64,000 nucleotides of DNA from an uncultured Gardnerella sp. (GCA_947088155.1 CAMUFL010000003.1:1-64000); one strand, 5' to 3'. Counted from the stretch's first letter, positions 8,254 to 17,439 are shown. Program-made: numbers and translations. Notes: generated by a model from the sequence alone, not told the origin.

Positions 8254-10518
8254 ATGGGCTACGTCGCTGATAAACCTATTGAAAAAGCTGATGAAGATTT
8301 ATTGGGAAGATCTGATTTTGCTGAACAATTTGGAAAATCGATTTGTGAATATGATAGCAAAGATGGTCTTGTAATCGGATTGTATGGAAAGTGGGGTAGC
8401 GGCAAGACATCTATTATTAACATGGCAATATCCGAGATTCCAGTAAATAAATCAGAGAAGAAAAAATGGTATTCAAAAGTATACAAAAGAATCAAAAAAA
8501 TTTTTACTTCACAAAAAGCTGAAGAAGAAGATCAATGTCATTATCCAATAATTATAAGATTTTCGCCATGGAATTATTCAGATAAAAACAATTTAATTAG
8601 TTTATTTTTCCATGAATTGAAGAATAAATTAGGTGTTGCTAAGGGAGAAGAGAATAAAGGAAAAATCGGAAAGGCTATAAGTCAATATTCCGATATTATT
8701 GACGTTTCATTACTTATTCCAGTAGTTGGGCCTGCAATCGCTCCTATATTGAAAACTATTTCCAAATCAAAAGGAGCTAAATTGATGCAAGCTCCTAGTT
8801 TAGATGAAGCTAAAGAGAAACTTTGCAGCGAATTACGAGAATTTAACAAAAAGATAATTGTTTTTATCGATGATATAGATCGATTGACTACTCCTCAAAT
8901 TAAAGATATTTTCCAATTGGTGAAACAAGTAGGCGATTTTCCAAACATAATTTATGTTCTTACAATGGATAGGGAAATTGTTTGCAATGCTTTGTCTGAA
9001 TATCACAATATTGACGGAGATGAATATTTAAAGAAAATTGTTCAAGTTTCTTTTGAAGTTCCTGAAATTGATACAACAACAGTGCATGAAATATTAAGAG
9101 ATCGCCTTAATGATATTGTTCATAAAAGCAAGAATGAAGAAGAATTCGAAAATAACAAATATTTTGAAACAGTACTTGAAAAGTGCGTAAATCCATATGT
9201 AAATAATATAAGGGATGTAAATAGATTACTTAATGCTTTCCGCTTCAAGTATGGCGCTTTATGTGAAGAAACATCATTTGTTGATTTATTAGCTATTACT
9301 GCAATAGAAATCTTCGAGCCTAAGCTATATGAATGGATTATTGATAATGCAATCTATGTATGTGGACCACAATCATATGATGATTTAAGAAAATATGAAA
9401 AAAGAACTTATGAATACTATAAAAATGAATTCAAACAGCTCGGATTAAATTCAGAATCATCTATACAAATGATTATATTGATGTTTCCTCCATTTGCTAG
9501 GTCGATTCATTCCAATGGCGAATATTCTCATTCAGATGACTTGCAACTTTTAAGAGATAATCGCATCGCATCTGTTGAAAAATTCGATTTATATTTTATG
9601 TTCGACATGAATAGAATTAAGGTTTCAAGAGAGAAAATTTATGATTGCTTGTACAAATATGATAAAAATCTTTTAATTAGTACTGTTAAAAATATTAATT
9701 CACAAGGCAACCTTGACTACTTGTTAAGAAGCATGGAGTCATTGTTTGATGAAGAACATTATGAGCGTTTTAAATTCGTTGTATTTACGCTTATAAATTT
9801 GTATGGAGAATTTGTAAATAAAGTAACAGAAAGAAATATGATAGATAATATTTCTGATTCAGTAACTGAATTTGTACTCTATTTTATTCAAACATTAGAC
9901 TCTGAATATAAGCGTTATGAAATAATTTATTCTATTCTTAAGAATTCTAATAAATCTAATATTGTACTTATTGCAGATATTCTTAATCAAGAAGAAATGG
10001 CATTTGGGAGATTTAATAATAAACCTGAGCGTAAGGATTTGCAATTAGTTAACTTAAAGCATTTGGAATCTCTTGAAAAAATTTATATAGACAAAATTGA
10101 ACTCATTTCAAAATCTGAAAATATGATAAATATGCGAGTATTTAACATAGTATTTTATTTGTGGGAAGATCTTGATAAAGAAGGAGCTGAAAATTATGTT
10201 AAAAAACTATTTAACGATAAAGTGAGTAAACTTAAATTTATATGCACTAAAGCATATTTCTTCCGTGGTTTGAATGGTTATGGATGGGATTTTAATTTAA
10301 AAAGTTACTCAAATTATATTTCTAGAGAAAATCTTTACAATGGAATTAAAGATTTCGCTAAAAATCATTTGTGCGAATTTACTAAAGAAGAGCAAATAAA
10401 ATTAGCATCGTTTGTATTGAATTATGAAAATAATAGTGATGACTTTAACCATGCGACTGAGCAAGAAGCATTGCAACTCATAAAAAAGTGGAAATCTGAA
10501 AGTAACTTAGCAAAATAA
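8254..10518 (+). CDS. KAP family P-loop NTPase
   Basis: 754 aa. Walker A IGLYGKWGSGKTS (residues about 41-53) and Walker B FIDDIDRL (about 205-212) with the D-D-I-D-R-L form typical of KAP NTPases. Between them lies a hydrophobic stretch (about 150-168, VSLLIPVVGPAIAPIL), matching the membrane insert many KAP proteins carry. The C-terminal ~400 residues are helical and unassigned. KAP ATPases are often predicted to sit on the membrane and organise complexes; several occur in phage-defence settings. A clear ribosome-binding site (AAGGAGAAGG) fixes the start. It is flanked by a broken gene upstream and the CRISPR locus downstream, which suggests a defence role without proving it. Confidence 0.85.
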   Translation: MGYVADKPIEKADEDLLGRSDFAEQFGKSICEYDSKDGLVIGLYGKWGSGKTSIINMAISEIPVNKSEKKKWYSKVYKRIKKIFTSQKAEEEDQCHYPIIIRFSPWNYSDKNNLISLFFHELKNKLGVAKGEENKGKIGKAISQYSDIIDVSLLIPVVGPAIAPILKTISKSKGAKLMQAPSLDEAKEKLCSELREFNKKIIVFIDDIDRLTTPQIKDIFQLVKQVGDFPNIIYVLTMDREIVCNALSEYHNIDGDEYLKKIVQVSFEVPEIDTTTVHEILRDRLNDIVHKSKNEEEFENNKYFETVLEKCVNPYVNNIRDVNRLLNAFRFKYGALCEETSFVDLLAITAIEIFEPKLYEWIIDNAIYVCGPQSYDDLRKYEKRTYEYYKNEFKQLGLNSESSIQMIILMFPPFARSIHSNGEYSHSDDLQLLRDNRIASVEKFDLYFMFDMNRIKVSREKIYDCLYKYDKNLLISTVKNINSQGNLDYLLRSMESLFDEEHYERFKFVVFTLINLYGEFVNKVTERNMIDNISDSVTEFVLYFIQTLDSEYKRYEIIYSILKNSNKSNIVLIADILNQEEMAFGRFNNKPERKDLQLVNLKHLESLEKIYIDKIELISKSENMINMRVFNIVFYLWEDLDKEGAENYVKKLFNDKVSKLKFICTKAYFFRGLNGYGWDFNLKSYSNYISRENLYNGIKDFAKNHLCEFTKEEQIKLASFVLNYENNSDDFNHATEQEALQLIKKWKSESNLAK

Positions 10519-10615
10519 TAAATCATATTTAACATTAGCACACTGCAGTTAGTGCCCAATATTTTTTTGTCGCTATCAGCTAACCGCAAAATATTTAAAA
10601 ATCGCTCGCTCGCAT

Positions 10616-10653
10616 GTATCAAAACTATTTCCTTAGCGCAATAATTTTGACAC
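10616..10653. repeat. Direct repeat copy 2: remnant of a duplicated gene tail
   Basis: On the minus strand it reads VKIIALRK then stop, matching VKIVALRKQF at the end of the broken gene at 7185-7799. An upstream stop codon (TAA) leaves only about ten codons of similarity. It suggests a second, deleted copy of that gene once followed the KAP gene. Confidence 0.55.
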
Positions 10654-10702
10654 ACTTGCGTTATGTCGATTTTTGTGAATGATACTCTTCTTACGCATTA
10701 AA

Positions 10703-10731
10703 CATCTACATCTACATCTACATCTACATCT
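10703..10731. repeat. Hexanucleotide tandem repeat (CATCTA)
   Basis: About five uninterrupted hexamer units. It lies well upstream of the mini-CRISPR promoter, so an effect on expression is uncertain. Confidence 0.75.
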
Positions 10732-10864
10732 GCTTTACTTGTGCATTAGTTATACCACTTTGAACAATTTTAAATTTATACTACAAACGGATTAACTGGA
10801 TACGCACAAGATCTAAATTAAGGAATAACAATAACCAAGAATCACAATAACAATGTTGTTGATG

Positions 10865-10870
10865 TATAAT
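10865..10870 (+). promoter_or_regulatory. -10 box for the mini-CRISPR RNA
   Basis: A perfect TATAAT. A poor -35 candidate (TCACAA at 10842-10847) lies 17 bp upstream. Transcription would begin around 10877, about five bases before the first pseudo-repeat. Confidence 0.5.
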
Positions 10871-10881
10871 CGCTTTTGATA

Positions 10882-10998
10882 GAGTTTCCCGCATACGCGG
10901 GGGTGATCCTTCTGTGTTTCGTGTTCTATCGTCTTTCTCGCATTGGCGAGGCAATTATTTGAGCTTCAAATGCATGCAAATACGTTTGAAGCTCAAAT
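10882..10998 (+). ncRNA. Solitary mini-CRISPR (pseudo-repeat, short spacer, pseudo-repeat, hairpin), CreR/CreA-like
   Basis: The first pseudo-repeat (10882-10909) matches the array repeat at 26 of 28 positions. A 21-nt spacer (10910-10930) follows, then a diverged second repeat (10931-10958, 18 of 28). The second repeat keeps the Cas6e hairpin: CCCGC-ATAC-GCGGG has become CTCGC-ATTG-GCGAG, so one C-G pair changed to T-A on both sides. Its 3' handle is lost, but that part is not retained in a mature crRNA. Cas6e cutting would give an RNA with the 8-nt handle GGTGATCC, a short guide and a 3' hairpin. A 14-bp stem (10957-10970 with 10985-10998) closes the unit. Known crRNA-like regulators of this design guide Cascade to repress cas or toxin promoters. 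The role here is inferred; by eye I found no convincing target. Confidence 0.7.
10957..10998 (+). terminator. 14-bp hairpin closing the mini-CRISPR unit
   Basis: ATTTGAGCTTCAAA pairs perfectly with TTTGAAGCTCAAAT across a 14-nt loop. It is followed by GGTTTAGT rather than a T-run, so termination may be partial. Confidence 0.55.
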
Positions 10999-11042
10999 GG
11001 TTTAGTAATAAATATGCAACACAATCTTTCTTAAAGCTCTTA

Positions 11043-11071
11043 TTGAGAGTATATTTGCCATTATTTAATAA
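11043..11071 (+). promoter_or_regulatory. Candidate cas operon promoter
   Basis: TTGAGA (11043-11048), a 17-bp spacer and TAATAA (11066-11071), with the predicted start about 25-30 bp before the cas3 start. It would separate cas transcription from that of the mini-CRISPR RNA upstream. Confidence 0.45.
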
Positions 11072-11106
11072 TCATTGTGGATTAGGAAAATGGAAAGACG
11101 GTGACC

Positions 11107-13962
11107 ATGAGTTGTAATCACGTTGTTAATCCTGAATTATGGGGTAAAAAGAGAGAAGTTAATGGTACTATGCAATGGCTTCCTCTTGCTCAACACCTTG
11201 AAGATACTGGAAATGTTATTGGTCAATTATGGGATCATTGGCTTAGCGATGGTCAGCAAAGATTGATTGAATCCTCATTGAGTAAACATGTTGATGCAAG
11301 AAAATTATCTCAATTTTTAGGATGCATACATGATATTGGCAAAGCTACTCCCGTCTTTCAGTTTCGAAAATCGTATTCAAATTCAGAAGATTTAGATATT
11401 GCGTTAAAAAATAAGTTAGCTACTGTTGGTTTTACAAATATCGATGATTTTATTAAAAAGGCAGAAGATTGCTCGAGTAGTCATCACACTATAACTGGTC
11501 AAGCTATTCTTTCTAATGCTGGAGTTCCTGAAGGAATTTGTGCAATCGTTGGCGCTCATCACGGTAAGCCTTTAGATAATGATTCTGTTTATAAAAGTAA
11601 CGAATCCGCGTATGCTGACCATTATTATCAAAGTGAAACTGAAAGTGAGAATAGTAAACTATGGAAAAAGTTGCAGAATGATATTTTGTGTTGGGCTTTA
11701 GAAAGAAACGATTTTTCTAATGTGGATGATCTTCCGGAAATAAGTGAGCCAGCACAAGTTTTGTTGTGTGGATTAGTAATTATGGCTGATTGGATTTCTA
11801 GTAATGAACACTATTTTCCACTTATTTCAATAGAGAAAGATTTGATTGAAAATCAAGAAGAAAGATATAGAAAAGGTTGGGAAAAGTGGTTACAACATGG
11901 TTCTAAAGACGTATGGGAATCATTAAATTGTTATAGTGATGTTTCGCAAACATACAAACATCGTTTTGGTTTCTTGCCGAATAATATTCAGTCAGCGTTG
12001 CATGATGTAATTTCTCAATCTGAAGAGCCTGGAATTTTTATTCTTGAATCTGCAATGGGATCGGGGAAAACGGAAGCTTCTTTAATTGCTGCTGAGCAAT
12101 TAGCAAATCTAACCGGAAGAAGCGGAGTATTCTTCGGTCTTCCTACTCAAGCAACTTCTAACGGAATGTTTAGGCGAGTTGAGGATTGGCTTAAAAGCGT
12201 GAATCGTGATTTTCAGGGTGAAATTGGTTTACGTTTAGTTCATGGTAAAGCTGAACTGAATGCAGATTATGTGCATTTGCCGCATGGAATGCAAAATATG
12301 AATGATGGTTGTGAAAGTACTTCTAATAGTAATGATGTAAATAACAATGGAGTAATACTTAATGATTGGTTTACTGGACGAAAAACCGCAATGTTGGATG
12401 ACTTTGTGGTTGGTACAGTAGATCAATTTTTGTTAGCTTCGTTAAAGCAAAAACATCTTATGCTTCGTCATTTGGGATTAAGTAAAAAAGTTGTAATTAT
12501 TGACGAAGTGCACGCCTATGACGCTTATATGAATAAGTATCTTGAAGAATCTCTTATTTGGATGGCAGCATATGGTGTTCCTGTTGTGTTACTTTCTGCT
12601 ACTTTACCTGCTAAGCGTAGAAAAGAACTTATAAAAGCCTATATGTGCGGATTGTTGGGGTTTAATTGGAGAGAATGCGATAAATCTAATGTTGATTTTG
12701 AAACAAATAATTATCCTTTAATCACGTACAGTGATAAAAACTGTGTAAAACAAAAATTCATTGAAAATGATGTTAGTGATAATAAATCTATTTCTGTAAG
12801 AAAAATAACAGACGATAACTTACATGAATCACTTGTTAGTGAGCTTAAATCTTTGCTAAACAATGGCGGTATTGCTGGAATTATAGTAAACACCGTTAAA
12901 AGAGCTCAGGAAATTTATAATGCCTGCGTTGATGAGTTTAATGATGACGAAGTTATAGTTATTCATTCGCAATTTATTGCTACAGATAGAGTTAGAAAAG
13001 AACAGCAAATTTGCAATATGATAGGCAAGAATGCTCATAGACCTGCTCGTGCAATAATTATTGGTACACAAGTATTAGAACAGTCACTTGATGTTGATTT
13101 TGATGTTTTGTTTACTGATCTCGCACCTATAGATTTATTACTTCAGCGTACTGGTAGATTACACAGGCATACGATAGAACGCCCAGAAATTTTCACAGAG
13201 CCAATTTTATATGTGTTGGGAACCAGTGATCGTTATGAATTTGATAAAGGTTCAGAGTCTATTTACAGCAAATATTTACTTATGAGAACTCAATACTATT
13301 TGCCAGATGTTATAAACATGTCTCAAGATATTTCTCGATTAGTGCAAATAGTTTATGGAGATAATCCTTTAGAGTTACAAGAAGATTTGAAAGATGTGTA
13401 TGCTGTTGCAAAAAGAGAACATGATTCAGTCAGAAATAACAATGAAAGTGCTGCAAAAACATATAGAATTGAAAATCCAAAATCAGAAATCGGTAAAAGA
13501 TCTATTGTTGGCTTGTTGAAAAATTCAATTACAAATGAATCTGACGAATTTGCATGTGCTCAAGTTCGTAATAGCGGTGAATCTATAGAAGTTATTGCTG
13601 TGAAAAAAGTTGGATCTGGTTATGGGACTTTCCATGATTGTGAAGATATTTCGCAAAATATTGATGATTCAGAAGTTGCAATGAAACTTGCTCAAGAAAC
13701 AGTAGGATTGCCATGGATGTTTACATTAAACAGCAATCGTGTTGATGAAACGATTAACGAACTGGAAAGAATACGCGAACAAAATCAATTCAAAAATTGG
13801 GATAATCAGCCTTGGTTGCGAGGTTCTTTGGTGCTTCTATTCGATGAAAATAATATTTGCGAATTGTCGAAATACAGAGTTGCTTATTCTGAAAAAAGTG
13901 GTATTGTATGTATTAAGAGTTCAGAAGAAGACAGAAAGGAATTAAAAGGTGAGCAGATTTAA
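11107..13962 (+). CDS. cas3: CRISPR-associated helicase/nuclease Cas3 (type I-E)
   Basis: 951 aa from the ATG at 11107 (a GTG at 11101 is an alternative). An N-terminal HD nuclease domain shows CIHDIGKATPVFQF, SSHHTITGQ and VGAHHGKP. The SF2 helicase has Walker A SAMGSGKTEAS (residues about 315-326), DEVH (about 466-469), and motif VI QRTGRLHRH. It is recruited by target-bound Cascade and unwinds and degrades the displaced DNA strand. All expected catalytic motifs are visible and the length is normal, so it should be active. Its 3' end overlaps cas8e by 14 bp. The mini-CRISPR and a candidate promoter lie immediately upstream. Confidence 0.96.
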   Translation: MSCNHVVNPELWGKKREVNGTMQWLPLAQHLEDTGNVIGQLWDHWLSDGQQRLIESSLSKHVDARKLSQFLGCIHDIGKATPVFQFRKSYSNSEDLDIALKNKLATVGFTNIDDFIKKAEDCSSSHHTITGQAILSNAGVPEGICAIVGAHHGKPLDNDSVYKSNESAYADHYYQSETESENSKLWKKLQNDILCWALERNDFSNVDDLPEISEPAQVLLCGLVIMADWISSNEHYFPLISIEKDLIENQEERYRKGWEKWLQHGSKDVWESLNCYSDVSQTYKHRFGFLPNNIQSALHDVISQSEEPGIFILESAMGSGKTEASLIAAEQLANLTGRSGVFFGLPTQATSNGMFRRVEDWLKSVNRDFQGEIGLRLVHGKAELNADYVHLPHGMQNMNDGCESTSNSNDVNNNGVILNDWFTGRKTAMLDDFVVGTVDQFLLASLKQKHLMLRHLGLSKKVVIIDEVHAYDAYMNKYLEESLIWMAAYGVPVVLLSATLPAKRRKELIKAYMCGLLGFNWRECDKSNVDFETNNYPLITYSDKNCVKQKFIENDVSDNKSISVRKITDDNLHESLVSELKSLLNNGGIAGIIVNTVKRAQEIYNACVDEFNDDEVIVIHSQFIATDRVRKEQQICNMIGKNAHRPARAIIIGTQVLEQSLDVDFDVLFTDLAPIDLLLQRTGRLHRHTIERPEIFTEPILYVLGTSDRYEFDKGSESIYSKYLLMRTQYYLPDVINMSQDISRLVQIVYGDNPLELQEDLKDVYAVAKREHDSVRNNNESAAKTYRIENPKSEIGKRSIVGLLKNSITNESDEFACAQVRNSGESIEVIAVKKVGSGYGTFHDCEDISQNIDDSEVAMKLAQETVGLPWMFTLNSNRVDETINELERIREQNQFKNWDNQPWLRGSLVLLFDENNICELSKYRVAYSEKSGIVCIKSSEEDRKELKGEQI

Positions 13963-15619
13963 TCTACTAGATGAGCCTTGGATTTCCGTCATTGTAGACA
14001 AAAAAGGCCACAATAAGCTCGTATCAATGACAGATGTGTTTAAGCATGCATCTGAATATAAAGCTCTTGCTGGCGATATGAAAACACAGGACTTTGCATT
14101 GCTTCGCGTTTTGCTTGCTGCGCTTCATACTGTTTTTTCTCGATATGACATTCAAGGAAATTCTCGTGAATTTGATTCAGATGAAGATAATGAAGATGAT
14201 TTCAATGAAGAAACAATGGATATTTGGCACGAAGTTTGGAATTCAAAAAAGTTTCCAGATGCAGTTTTCAAATATTTAGAACAATGGCATGATCGTTTCT
14301 ACCTTTTTGATGACAAATATCCATTTTTCCAAGTACTTAAACAGGATATCGATAGTAAAAAACTAGGCGGTAAATCTCCTAGTGAGATATCTGGTAAAAA
14401 TATAAATCGATTGATTTCTGAAAGTAACAATAAAATAGCTGTATTTTCTCCAAAAGATAATCTTGACAACAACAAATCGTCACTTACTGAACCACAATTA
14501 GTAAGATGGATTATTACATTACAATCATACGCTGGATTAGCAGATAAAACCATGTTTGGTACGGAAAAATATAAAGCTTCTAAAGGTTGGCTTTTTGATC
14601 TCGGTGGTATTGAGATAGTAGGAGCCAATTTATTTGAAACTCTTATGCTTAATTGTGTACTTGTTGGCGAAGTGCAATCTCCTGAGAAAAGGCAAAAGCC
14701 ATGTTGGGAATATTCAGGAACAGAAAATATTGAAAATTCATTTTACGAAACATTTATTGACAATGTTTCCCAGCTTTACACTCGCTGGAGTAGAGCAATA
14801 TATATAAATCCTGATATTAGTATTGACAAGCCAACATCGGTTTCTATAGTGAAACTTCCTGATATTAATCATAAAAATGCTTTTATTGAACCAATGACAG
14901 TATGGCAATATAACAAGGAAGGTGATAACAAGGACAAATACACTCCAAGGAAGCATAGAACAGAAGAAGCTATGTGGAGATCATTTGGACTCCTTACGTC
15001 ACAAGAATTATACGATGGTAGTGTAAAAAGTCACAAACCTGGAATTATGGAATGGCTTAACAAAATTAAACATGATATTGCTGGCTCCTCTATTTCACTA
15101 CAAGCTGTAAGTATGAAAGATGATGGTAATGCTACATCTTGGGTTCCTACAGATGAAATATGCGATACTCTGTATATTGATGAAGTCGTAATAACTGATA
15201 ATGCTGACGATGGATGGGTATACAGAATTAACAATGAAGTTGAATATACAAGATCTGCTATAGGATTCATTTACAAGCAATTCCTTCTCGACATATGTGA
15301 AATACGCAATAGAAATAAAGATGATGCAACTAAATATTCTGCTAAGTATATTAGTCAGGTTTATTTCTTAGTTGATCAACCGTTTAGAGAATGGTTAGCA
15401 AATATTAAACCAAAAGATTCAATGAATGAACGTTGTACTCAATGGAGAAATACGTTGCATAACATACTCATAAATGAAGCAAAAGGAATGCTAGAAAATG
15501 CGACATTGCGCGATTTTACAGGTAGACCATCTGATCAAAGTGAGAAAGAATCTACGAAAAATATAGTTACAGCCTACAACATTTTTACTAGTCGATTAAA
15601 AAAATTATCAGAAAAATAA
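13949..15619 (+). CDS. cas8e: Cascade large subunit Cas8e (Cse1/CasA)
   Basis: 556 aa with a GTG start that overlaps the cas3 end. The start MSRFNLLDEPWISV is characteristic of Cse1, as is the central FFQVLKQ region. In Cascade this subunit reads the PAM, helps open the DNA and provides the docking face for Cas3. Its place between cas3 and cse2 is the standard type I-E order. Nothing appears truncated. Confidence 0.95.
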   Translation: MSRFNLLDEPWISVIVDKKGHNKLVSMTDVFKHASEYKALAGDMKTQDFALLRVLLAALHTVFSRYDIQGNSREFDSDEDNEDDFNEETMDIWHEVWNSKKFPDAVFKYLEQWHDRFYLFDDKYPFFQVLKQDIDSKKLGGKSPSEISGKNINRLISESNNKIAVFSPKDNLDNNKSSLTEPQLVRWIITLQSYAGLADKTMFGTEKYKASKGWLFDLGGIEIVGANLFETLMLNCVLVGEVQSPEKRQKPCWEYSGTENIENSFYETFIDNVSQLYTRWSRAIYINPDISIDKPTSVSIVKLPDINHKNAFIEPMTVWQYNKEGDNKDKYTPRKHRTEEAMWRSFGLLTSQELYDGSVKSHKPGIMEWLNKIKHDIAGSSISLQAVSMKDDGNATSWVPTDEICDTLYIDEVVITDNADDGWVYRINNEVEYTRSAIGFIYKQFLLDICEIRNRNKDDATKYSAKYISQVYFLVDQPFREWLANIKPKDSMNERCTQWRNTLHNILINEAKGMLENATLRDFTGRPSDQSEKESTKNIVTAYNIFTSRLKKLSEK

Positions 15620-15641
15620 AAGACATAGAAAGGAGGCTATT

Positions 15642-16256
15642 ATGGCTGAAAATCAAAGCAAATCTGTTGAAGCATCAAGCGCTGTTAGCAAAATCATAAA
15701 TCAATTCTTGAACGGCTCAGATATTGCATCGAGACGAGCTATGCTTGCTCAACTACGCCACACAATTGGTAAGCCATTAAGTCAATCAGTAGAAATATGG
15801 CCATGGATATTAAACAATGTGCCAGAAAGCTTCATAGATAAATATGGTGAAGTTAGCTACCAATTGCGAGCTGTTATAAACACTTTGCAAATATACGCAT
15901 TGTACGAGCAAAGTTATGTAGAAAAATCAAGTTATAAAGATTTGAACAAATCTGAAGATTCAGAAAAAGAAAAATCTTATAACAATATGGGAACAGCTTT
16001 AAGAACACTAAGAAGTGATGAAGGCGTACGTGGGGCGATGGATAGACGTTTTAGTGTTATGATTACCGCAAGCGATTATGAGAGTTTTTACTACTATCTT
16101 CGTCAATTAGTCCGATTGCTAAAAAGCAGAACGAAAGAAAATAAGCAAGCAATTGATTATTCTAAACTTGCGCGCGATTTGTATTTGCTTCAGTTTGAAG
16201 ATTCAGAAAAAGTAAGGCTTTCATGGGCACAAGAATATTATCGCTTAAGCAAGTAG
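15642..16256 (+). CDS. cse2: Cascade small subunit Cse2 (CasB)
   Basis: 204 aa. Typical Cse2 features are RRAMLAQLRHTIGKPLSQS and, further on, ALRTLRSDEGVRGAMDRRF followed by the late YYLRQLVRLLKS. Two Cse2 copies line the belly of Cascade and hold the displaced strand. A good ribosome-binding site (AAAGGAGG) precedes it, and it follows cas8e by 22 bp in the same operon. Confidence 0.93.
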   Translation: MAENQSKSVEASSAVSKIINQFLNGSDIASRRAMLAQLRHTIGKPLSQSVEIWPWILNNVPESFIDKYGEVSYQLRAVINTLQIYALYEQSYVEKSSYKDLNKSEDSEKEKSYNNMGTALRTLRSDEGVRGAMDRRFSVMITASDYESFYYYLRQLVRLLKSRTKENKQAIDYSKLARDLYLLQFEDSEKVRLSWAQEYYRLSK

Positions 16257-16350
16257 CAATAACTTTTTAGCAACATCACATATTTTAAAAATTACATATT
16301 TCAAAAACAACGTTATTAAACAATTAACTAAAATTTAGAAAGGCAAAACA

Positions 16351-17439
16351 ATGAACGCTCATTTATTCTTAGATATTCAAGCAATCCAAACTGTTCCACC
16401 ATGCAATATTAATCGCGATGATGCTGGCAGTCCAAAAACTGCTCAATATGGCGGTGTAACTAGAACCAGAATAAGTTCTCAATGCTGGAAACACTCAATG
16501 CGTGAATACTTCAAAGAGCACAGCGGCGACTCTAATGTTGGAATACGAAGCAAAAATATTGTTAAATACGTTGCCGATAAAATCATTACGTTAAAACCAG
16601 AATTATCTGAACAAGAAGCATTAGATTTAGCAGATAAAACGTTAAATACTGCTGGAGTTAAAACTAAGACAGATAAGGGGGAAACAGTTCCTACAGCAAA
16701 AGCTTTATTCTTCTTAGGCGAGACTCAAGCAAATTCTCTAGCTCAAGCAGCAATCAATAATGTTACTGACAAGAAGCAACTGCAAGAAATCTTGAGAGAT
16801 AATCCGCCTATTGATATTGCGTTATTCGGTCGCATGCTTGCAGACGATCCATCGCTTAATGAAGATGCTTCTTCGCAAGTTGCTCACGCAATTTCCACTC
16901 ACGCTGTTCGTGCTGAATTCGATTACTATACTGCTGTTGATGACTTATCTACTGAGGATAATGCTGGAGCTGGAATGCTAGGCACAATAGAATATAATTC
17001 TTCAACGCTGTATCGTTATGCAAATGTTGCAGTACATGAATTTAGCCATCAGTTGAGCGATAACAAAGAATCTACAATTAATGCTCTTAGACTCTTTATT
17101 GAAGCTTTCGCTAATGCAATGCCTACTGGCAAAGCAAATACTTTTGCTAACCAAACTTTGCCGCAAATGCTTGTGGTAACTTTAAGAGATGACAGGCCAG
17201 TGAACTTGGTTAGTGCATTTGAAGATCCAGTAAAATCTAAAGACGGATATGTCTCAAAGTCTATAGATAAGCTATCTCAAGAATACGAGAAAGTTCAAAA
17301 ATTCGTCCATAAGCCACTTGCATCATTCTACGTAACAATGGATTCTTCAAATGAGAATCTTAAATTAGGAGTGGAAGAGCAAAGTATGCAGCAATTGTTA
17401 GATGATTTTTCTTCTAAAGTCTCCGAATTTCTTCAGTAA
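16351..17439 (+). CDS. cas7e: Cascade backbone subunit Cas7e (Cse4/CasC)
   Basis: 362 aa. The opening LDIQAIQTVPPCNINRDDAG and the RTRISSQCWKHSMR motif identify Cas7e. Each copy binds six nucleotides of crRNA (five paired, one flipped), and six copies form the Cascade spine. The gap before it (16257-16350, 94 bp, AT-rich) could hold an internal promoter. A ribosome-binding site (GAAAGG) precedes the ATG. The six-nucleotide periodicity matters for the short mini-CRISPR spacer upstream of cas3. Confidence 0.95.
   Translation: MNAHLFLDIQAIQTVPPCNINRDDAGSPKTAQYGGVTRTRISSQCWKHSMREYFKEHSGDSNVGIRSKNIVKYVADKIITLKPELSEQEALDLADKTLNTAGVKTKTDKGETVPTAKALFFLGETQANSLAQAAINNVTDKKQLQEILRDNPPIDIALFGRMLADDPSLNEDASSQVAHAISTHAVRAEFDYYTAVDDLSTEDNAGAGMLGTIEYNSSTLYRYANVAVHEFSHQLSDNKESTINALRLFIEAFANAMPTGKANTFANQTLPQMLVVTLRDDRPVNLVSAFEDPVKSKDGYVSKSIDKLSQEYEKVQKFVHKPLASFYVTMDSSNENLKLGVEEQSMQQLLDDFSSKVSEFLQ

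Larger units (their letters stand above)
10519..10864. other. Intergenic region with gene-tail remnant and hexamer repeat
   Basis: Holds the second copy of the direct repeat (10616-10653) and a run of the hexamer CATCTA (about 10703-10731, five units). No coding region is supported. Confidence 0.5.

Noticed and set aside
10852..10878. Eight-codon frame as a CreT-like toxin before the mini-CRISPR
   Set aside because: No ribosome-binding site and it spans the -10 box; the transcript would start too late to include it.
10914..11117. 67-codon frame between the mini-CRISPR and cas3
   Set aside because: It spans the second pseudo-repeat and the closing hairpin, with no ribosome-binding site.
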